A stretch of 9,925 nucleotides of DNA from Methanothrix sp. (GTDB lineage Archaea > Halobacteriota > Methanosarcinia > Methanotrichales > Methanotrichaceae), in NCBI GenBank assembly GCA_028679775.1, contig JAJRAX010000074.1:1-9925 (forward strand), given 5' to 3'. How positions within the stretch are numbered: the first letter of the stretch is position 1; every line of letters begins with the position of its first letter. A program made the translations under genes and the position numbers. Positions 6,165 through 9,925 of the stretch are shown piece after piece. A model generated the notes under the pieces. That model was not told the origin of the DNA, searched no databases, and worked only from the letters and a program-made list of their open reading frames with translations.

Positions 6165-6219
6165 TGCAGGGGCCTAGTTTGTCCCTGCAACCTTTGATTC
6201 ACAACACAGTTGCGTTTTT
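6165..6219 (+). terminator. Hairpin and T-tract after the zinc-ribbon gene
   Basis: TGCAGGG (6165-6171) pairs with CCCTGCA (6183-6189), with one more G-U pair possible and a loop of about ten bases. A TTTTT run follows at 6215-6219 and another at 6238-6242. The hairpin and the first T-run are some 25 bases apart, so the T-tracts may be the real stop signal, with the hairpin protecting the mRNA 3' end. The rest of the 200-base spacer up to 6341 holds only the promoter described next. Confidence 0.5.
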
Positions 6220-6280
6220 CTATTCGTGAAACTACACTTTTTCGGATAGATAGCTCTTCTTGGTCATCGGATTTTCTGCA

Positions 6281-6306
6281 AAAAATATTATTACTAATAA
6301 ATAATT
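6281..6306 (+). promoter_or_regulatory. A+T-rich promoter region of the 6342-7021 pair
   Basis: The stretch of AAAAAATATTATTACTAATA and further A/T bases contains several overlapping TATA-like matches, about 35-60 bases before the first start codon. The exact box cannot be chosen by eye. Confidence 0.4.
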
Positions 6307-6341
6307 AAAAATTAGATGAAAAATTAAAATTGAGATGGAAA

Positions 6342-6524
6342 ATGATGGCAATACAGTTTACCAAAAAAGTGATTGATGACGATTTCGTGGACGAAATTCT
6401 GATGGAGGCATCAGACGGCTATGGCGATTTGATCGCAGCCGCTTTGGTCCATAATATCAGTTTGAATTCTCTGCAAAACAGAGTAATGGAATTGCGCCAT
6501 AAGAGGGTATCATGGATCTCGTAA
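6342..6524 (+). CDS. Small acidic helical protein, about 60 aa, unknown function
   Basis: I do not recognise a family. From the ATG at 6342 the product begins MMAIQFTKKVIDDDFVDEIL, and continues with an acidic helix (MEASDGYGDLIAAALV) and an amphipathic segment ending VMELRHKRVSWIS. The ATG at 6345 is equally possible. An upstream TTG at 6330 is also in frame but less likely. No cysteines, membrane segment or signal peptide are present. Its last 13 bases overlap the start of the cysteine-rich protein gene, so the two are almost certainly co-transcribed and translationally coupled. A partner or regulator of that protein is a reasonable guess. The pairing and promoter support a real gene. Confidence 0.6.
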   Translation: MMAIQFTKKVIDDDFVDEILMEASDGYGDLIAAALVHNISLNSLQNRVMELRHKRVSWIS

Positions 6525-7021
6525 ATGAGAAGAAGGTGCATTATTCGTCTGAAGCATGCGCCAACTGCGGGTGCCACTCTTTGGAGTCAAAAGCAGCGAG
6601 AACCTCCGGCAATCCTGGGCTCTGTCAATTCTGTCTTGATGAGAGGCATGCCTCCCTGGATGATATGAGGAAGAACGTTAAAGAGGAGTTCGAACTGAGC
6701 CAATCTCCTGTTATTCGCAGTTGCTTTTTGCGGCTGCTTCTCTCAGGAGATGTGGACCTCGCGCCAGCAGGTTGGAGAACAGGAATGGCTCTGGGGTTTG
6801 AGCTGAAGGGTGCAGGCTTTGCCCTTCCGGAATCAAGGAAAATACTGCTCAAGGCGCGGGCGAATGAAAGACTGCTGGACCGTCTTCTTGACAATATCTA
6901 TAAAAAGAAAGGTCATGAGTCTTTCACATGCGATCAGATGCGGGGAATGGATGTCATCTGTGACCAATGCCCCGGCCAATACATGAAGGCGCATCGCGAG
7001 TATAAGACCGAGATCTGCTGA
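6512..7021 (+). CDS. Cysteine-rich protein: zinc ribbon plus primase large-subunit-like Fe-S domain (putative), 169 aa
   Basis: An N-terminal zinc ribbon is formed by Cys16-x2-Cys19 and Cys38-x2-Cys41. The remainder (about 64-156) follows the pattern of the C-terminal iron-sulfur domain of archaeal/eukaryotic DNA primase large subunit (PriL). It has a first cysteine after a proline (SPVIRSCFLRLL, Cys71) and a WRTGMALGFELKGAGFALPE helix-turn resembling the RFALA-FL-x-G-x-EI segment. After a Tyr-containing helix comes SFTCDQMRGMDVICDQC, with Cys140, Cys150 and Cys153. These four cysteines could hold a 4Fe-4S cluster. No PriS-like catalytic motif or PriL N-terminal domain is present, so it is not a normal primase subunit. 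It may bind nucleic-acid ends or junctions. The ATG has AGAGGG just upstream and overlaps the preceding ORF by 13 bases. The gene call is firm; the domain match is by eye. Confidence 0.8.
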   Translation: MDLVNEKKVHYSSEACANCGCHSLESKAARTSGNPGLCQFCLDERHASLDDMRKNVKEEFELSQSPVIRSCFLRLLLSGDVDLAPAGWRTGMALGFELKGAGFALPESRKILLKARANERLLDRLLDNIYKKKGHESFTCDQMRGMDVICDQCPGQYMKAHREYKTEIC

Positions 7022-7032
7022 AGAAATAGCAG

Positions 7033-7041
7033 ATTATATTT
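7033..7041 (+). promoter_or_regulatory. TATA box for the membrane/nuclease operon
   Basis: ATTATATTT lies 26-34 bases before the ATG at 7067. Archaeal initiation at the usual distance would fall at or just before the start codon. Together with the absence of a Shine-Dalgarno site in CTCTCTTCATAG, this points to a leaderless or nearly leaderless mRNA. Confidence 0.45.
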
Positions 7042-7066
7042 ACCTGTACGTCATCTCTCTTCATAG

Positions 7067-7441
7067 ATGGCTGAAACGAAAAACTACTGGGAGATGCAAA
7101 AGTCCTTCTGGAAAACGCCTGTCGGAATCGTGATCTGGTCTTGCCTCCTGTTTGCTTTCCTAGGCGGTGGCCTTTTAGCACTCAATATCTTTGGCAGCCC
7201 CTATCCGATTATCGAATCCTTTCATGCTGATCCCATTGTAGTGAGTCCCGGCGAAGCATCAAATTTGAGCTGGAGCGTTATAGGCGCGAGCAGAATAGTG
7301 ATCGATCAAGGCGTGGGAGCGGTTGCCCTCAAGGGTTACACTGAGGTGATGCCCCATAAGACCACAGAATACACGCTAACAGCCACTAACGGAACGATAA
7401 ACAGGTCCATGAGCCTCAAGATAATGGTAGATGAGCCATGA
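7067..7441 (+). CDS. Single-pass membrane protein with extracellular Ig-like domain, 124 aa
   Basis: Residues 1-17 are polar and basic (KSFWK), followed by one hydrophobic membrane segment (about 18-42, GIVIWSCLLFAFLGGGLLAL). Residues 48-122 form a beta-rich domain: PIIESFHADPIVVSPGEASN, LSWSVIGASRIVID and TTEYTLTATNGT. Its spacing is that of Ig-like folds found in archaeal surface proteins, with a conserved-looking SW and a Y-x-L-x-A-T strand. Three N-glycosylation sequons (Asn66, Asn108, Asn112) agree with an exterior location, N-terminus inside. The stop codon overlaps the nuclease start as ATGA, so the two are translationally coupled. It may anchor or present the nuclease at the cell surface; that role is inference. 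Confidence 0.8.
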   Translation: MAETKNYWEMQKSFWKTPVGIVIWSCLLFAFLGGGLLALNIFGSPYPIIESFHADPIVVSPGEASNLSWSVIGASRIVIDQGVGAVALKGYTEVMPHKTTEYTLTATNGTINRSMSLKIMVDEP

Positions 7442-8082
7442 AGTTCTTCTCGATTTTATTGCTGCTATTGCTCGTCTCAAGCGCATCGCATTTCCTCTTT
7501 TCTGTCACAGCTCTGGCCATGCAGGACGAGGCCTACGGGATAGTCACAAACGTTGTGGATGGCGATACCTTTGATGTGACCATTGAGAAGGCAAACTCCA
7601 AGATCACTCACAGCATTGAGAGGGTTCGCCTGGCTGATGTTGATTCTCCAGAAATGGAGTCCGAAGACGGACCCGCGGCCAGGGACTTCACATATGCTGT
7701 CCTCATGAATAAGAAGGTCTACCTGGACATTGACGACCTCTCCGAAAAGGGCCAGGACTCCTACGGACGGCTGATCTGCCTGGCTTACATGGCAGGAGTC
7801 TACGGCCAGCCGTTGTCTGCTCCAAACTTCAACCGCCTGCTGGTGGACAGCGGCCACGCCCGGCTGAATAACTTCACAAACAACGAGTTTGATCCCGATG
7901 ACTGGCGGACCGGCGGAGAGGACTCCTCAGGGATGACAAATCCGCTGGAGGGATTTGGGCAGGACCTTCAGCAGAACATAAAGGACGAGATTCTCCCCCA
8001 GGTCCAGGAGTCGGCAGGAAAGACACTGGACCAGGCTACCCGAAGGATCTGGACCTGGGTGAAAGGGCAGATGGGGAATTAA
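7438..8082 (+). CDS. Secreted staphylococcal-nuclease-type thermonuclease, 214 aa
   Basis: A signal peptide (about 1-27, MKFFSILLLLLLVSSAS and following, cleavage near TALA) leads to an SNase/OB-fold domain (about 30-145). The Staphylococcus aureus catalytic set is conserved: Asp41 in VVDGDT (S. aureus Asp21), Arg64 and Asp67 in VRLADVDSPE (Arg35 and Asp40), Glu72 (Glu43) and Arg111 in DSYGRL (Arg87). It should hydrolyse DNA or RNA with calcium outside the cell. The 70-residue C-terminal tail (NNEFDPDDW, then an amphipathic helix ending WTWVKGQMGN) is extra to the basic enzyme and of unknown function. It starts within the stop of the membrane Ig-like gene and ends directly against the convergent VWA gene. 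Nutrient scavenging from extracellular DNA, biofilm turnover or defence are all possible roles. Confidence 0.92.
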   Translation: MKFFSILLLLLLVSSASHFLFSVTALAMQDEAYGIVTNVVDGDTFDVTIEKANSKITHSIERVRLADVDSPEMESEDGPAARDFTYAVLMNKKVYLDIDDLSEKGQDSYGRLICLAYMAGVYGQPLSAPNFNRLLVDSGHARLNNFTNNEFDPDDWRTGGEDSSGMTNPLEGFGQDLQQNIKDEILPQVQESAGKTLDQATRRIWTWVKGQMGN

Positions 8083-9894
8083 TCACCCCACAAAACCTAG
8101 CTTCATTGCCATAGCAAGGGCTTCATCTGCTTCGTTTGCCCTTCCGAGAGCCTGAAGGGCTGAGCTCTTTGTATTCCAGGCCTCAGACAAATTCCCATTC
8201 AGTTCGATTGACTTTTCTGCGGCTTTCAATGCCTCTTCATACCTGCCCAGATTATTCAGAGATGCGCCTTTGTTGTTCCAGGCCTCGGACATATTCCCAT
8301 TCAGTTCGATCGCCCTGTCTGCAGCCTCCAACGCCTCTTCATACCTGCCCAACTTATTCATAGATACGCATCTGTTGTTCCAGGCTTCAGGCATGCTCCC
8401 ATTCAGTTCGATTGCCTTGTCTATGGAAAGCAGCGCCTCTTCATATCTGTCCAGGTTGTTCAGAGAAGCGCCTTTGTTGCTCCAGGAATCTGGATATTGT
8501 GGATCAAGCTCAATTGACTTATTTACAGCTTCTAATGCCTCTTCATACCTTCCCAGGTTATTCAAAGTGGCACCTCTGTTATTCCATGCCTCGGAATACT
8601 GTGGATCAAGTTCAATTGCCTTATTTGTAGCGTTCAATGCCTCTTCATATCTGCCCAGGTTGTTCAGAGCCACTCCCTTGTTGTTCCAGGCATCCGGATA
8701 TTGTGGATCAAGTTCAATTGCCTCATTTGTGGCGTCCAATGCCTCTTCATACCTTCCGAGGATGTTCAGAGATACTCCTTTGTTGTTCCAGGCATCGGCG
8801 TAGTTCGAATCGATCTCTATTGCTCTGTCGTAGCACTGGATCGCCTCAATGTACCTGCCCTGATAAAAGAGAGCATTGCCTTTTTGAATCCATCCTCTGG
8901 CGGAATCAGGTGTGATATAGGTGATCGAATCACTGCCCACCCCGCATCCCGGCATGTTCACGAAGACCTGAACGGTCCTGTTCTCGGATGGGGTTGAGTC
9001 CGGCGACGTGTACTCAATCACATAAGACTCGGTTATTATCCCCTGGAACTGATCCAGAATGGCAGAGAAGTCTGCGGATCTCATATCAATCCACAGGCTG
9101 TTAGCCTGGGCTGCCAACGTTGCCAAGTCTGCATATCTGGCAATATCTGAGCGCGGCACGTCCGGATCAGCATTCGGATCGCTAAAATCAGGAGATACTG
9201 CTATGAATGTTGCTCCCGCGTTCAATAAATCATCCTTAACATCATCTACAGAATAGGATGAATTGGATTTGCCATCCCCTTTTTGATAGGATAGCTCGTC
9301 AGATATCACGATTACGATCTTCTGAGCATCAGGTCTGAATCCAAAAGATAGCGCCCTCTCGATTGCCTCAAGTGAGTTCTCAGGCAAATTGAAGTTGCCG
9401 CCAGATGCAGAAAGGTTGCCAATTGCATCCTTAAATGATTTTGAGTCGCTCGTCCACTTGCTCTCGGTTGTAATTATGTCACCGTTGAATGTAACAAGAG
9501 AATATCTGGCATCAAAATTGCTGGAATTAATCTTTTGGGTCAGGTCAGTGACCTTTGACTTCAAGGCTCTTATCTCGTCATCCATGCTGCTTGTGTTATC
9601 AAAGACTACTGCAAGATCGATCTTCTGGCCTGTAGCGTTGCCTGTGAAATAGCAATCATCGATTGTCAGGCTGTTGCCATCTTCCTCAACCTCGAAGTTA
9701 TCTTTTTTAATCTCGCCAGCCGATGAACAGGACCCATCGATGAAAAGATTGACCTTCATCGTCGGGAAGGCGGTTGAATCTAGCCCGACAATAGTAACCG
9801 CACCATTTCCTGAAGAATGGGATTGTCCGTCCGCAGGAAAAGCGATAATAATCATAGGCAAAACGATAAAAAGAGTCAATATCCTTCGAAGCAT
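8083..9894 (-). CDS. Secreted VWA-domain protein with eight C-terminal TPR repeats, 603 aa
   Basis: The chosen start is the ATG at 9894: AAGGAG lies six to nine bases upstream, and the product begins with a clean signal peptide (MLRRILTLFIVLPMIIIAFP). An in-frame ATG at 9915 would add seven residues and has no such site. After a beta-rich lead (about 30-90) comes a von Willebrand factor A domain (about 91-293) with a DNTSSM metal site (Asp99, Thr101, Ser103; Thr in place of the first Ser), then VTFNGD and VISDE. A short beta domain follows, then eight TPR units (about 331-603). Ten N-glycosylation sequons and Cys56, Cys81 and Cys317 fit an exported glycoprotein. No C-terminal membrane anchor or sorting motif is seen, so it may be released or held by the S-layer. 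It is likely a surface adhesion or scaffold protein. It converges on the nuclease gene with no gap. Confidence 0.93.
   Translation of the reverse strand: MLRRILTLFIVLPMIIIAFPADGQSHSSGNGAVTIVGLDSTAFPTMKVNLFIDGSCSSAGEIKKDNFEVEEDGNSLTIDDCYFTGNATGQKIDLAVVFDNTSSMDDEIRALKSKVTDLTQKINSSNFDARYSLVTFNGDIITTESKWTSDSKSFKDAIGNLSASGGNFNLPENSLEAIERALSFGFRPDAQKIVIVISDELSYQKGDGKSNSSYSVDDVKDDLLNAGATFIAVSPDFSDPNADPDVPRSDIARYADLATLAAQANSLWIDMRSADFSAILDQFQGIITESYVIEYTSPDSTPSENRTVQVFVNMPGCGVGSDSITYITPDSARGWIQKGNALFYQGRYIEAIQCYDRAIEIDSNYADAWNNKGVSLNILGRYEEALDATNEAIELDPQYPDAWNNKGVALNNLGRYEEALNATNKAIELDPQYSEAWNNRGATLNNLGRYEEALEAVNKSIELDPQYPDSWSNKGASLNNLDRYEEALLSIDKAIELNGSMPEAWNNRCVSMNKLGRYEEALEAADRAIELNGNMSEAWNNKGASLNNLGRYEEALKAAEKSIELNGNLSEAWNTKSSALQALGRANEADEALAMAMKLGFVG
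8086..8904 (-). repeat. Eight tandem 102-bp repeats encoding TPR units
   Basis: The repeats are in frame, 34 codons each, with a core such as AWNNKGxSLNNLGRYEEAL and a tail of AIELDPQY or AIELNGNM. Units 2-4 share the ELDPQY tail and units 5-7 share ELNG(S/N)(M/L), so each block probably grew by its own duplications. The first unit is more diverged (YQGRYIEAIQCYDRAIEIDS) and the last is degenerate (QALGRANEADEALAMAMKLG), as capping units often are. The DNA similarity between inner units is high enough for unequal recombination and for assembly collapse. Confidence 0.92.
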
Positions 9895-9925
9895 TATCTC
9901 TCCTTCCAACTTCATTTCATTTCCA

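Noticed and set aside
7477..7857. 126-codon open frame on the minus strand over the nuclease
   Set aside because: It is antisense to the conserved SNase core, with no family resemblance.
8086..8904. Regular tandem repeats that could suggest a CRISPR array or satellite
   Set aside because: The period is exactly 102 bp, there are no alternating unique spacers, and the frame encodes canonical TPRs.
8136..8997. Several plus-strand open frames over the TPR region with repeated LFQAS or YCGSSSIA units
   Set aside because: Their repeats are only the mirror of the in-frame 34-codon TPR repeats on the minus strand.

Overview
The window reads as chromosomal DNA of a methanogenic archaeon. The best guess is a Methanothrix (Methanosaeta)-like member of the Methanosarcinales, but this is inferred from gene content and not proven. 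It carries a methanopterin-pathway enzyme (beta-RFAP synthase), archaeal-type spacers with AT-rich TATA-like boxes, frequent AGG/AGA arginine codons, TET-type M42 peptidase, a short CxxC zinc-ribbon protein of a kind common in methanogens, and a secreted VWA/TPR protein rich in N-glycosylation sequons. No tRNA, rRNA, CRISPR array, insertion sequence or integrase was seen, and no gene-free stretch exceeds 300 bases.

Left part (1-3598). A DJ-1/PfpI-family gene runs off the left edge on the minus strand. Divergent from it are a small orphan ORF with a TPR-like helix and a gene for a cysteine-cluster (YkgJ-type) protein. On the minus strand follow an M42 aminopeptidase with a clear hairpin/T-tract terminator and, upstream of it, a two-domain protein joining a chorismate-lyase-like domain to beta-RFAP synthase (MptG). 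These are two early steps of the methanopterin pathway in one polypeptide.

Middle part (3656-5781). Divergent from mptG is a two-gene operon: a class II ('degradative'-type) HMG-CoA reductase, presumably supplying mevalonate for archaeal lipids, and prephenate dehydratase for phenylalanine. The two overlap by a TTGA start/stop. The HMG-CoA reductase resembles the bacterial Pseudomonas mevalonii type and may have come by lateral transfer.

Right part (5782-9894). This part is accessory in character. A 62-residue arginine/glycine-rich zinc-ribbon protein sits behind a roughly 90-nt leader that holds a small uORF and a hairpin. Next comes a coupled pair: a small acidic ORF, then a cysteine-rich protein with an N-terminal zinc ribbon and a C-terminal region patterned like the iron-sulfur domain of archaeal/eukaryotic primase large subunit. 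A second coupled pair follows: a membrane-anchored Ig-like protein and a secreted staphylococcal-nuclease-type enzyme with an intact catalytic set. Convergent with the nuclease, with no spacer, is a secreted VWA protein with eight TPR repeats.

The most worthwhile leads are the MptG fusion, the free-standing primase-like Fe-S protein and its partner, the membrane/nuclease pair, and the leader of the zinc-ribbon gene.
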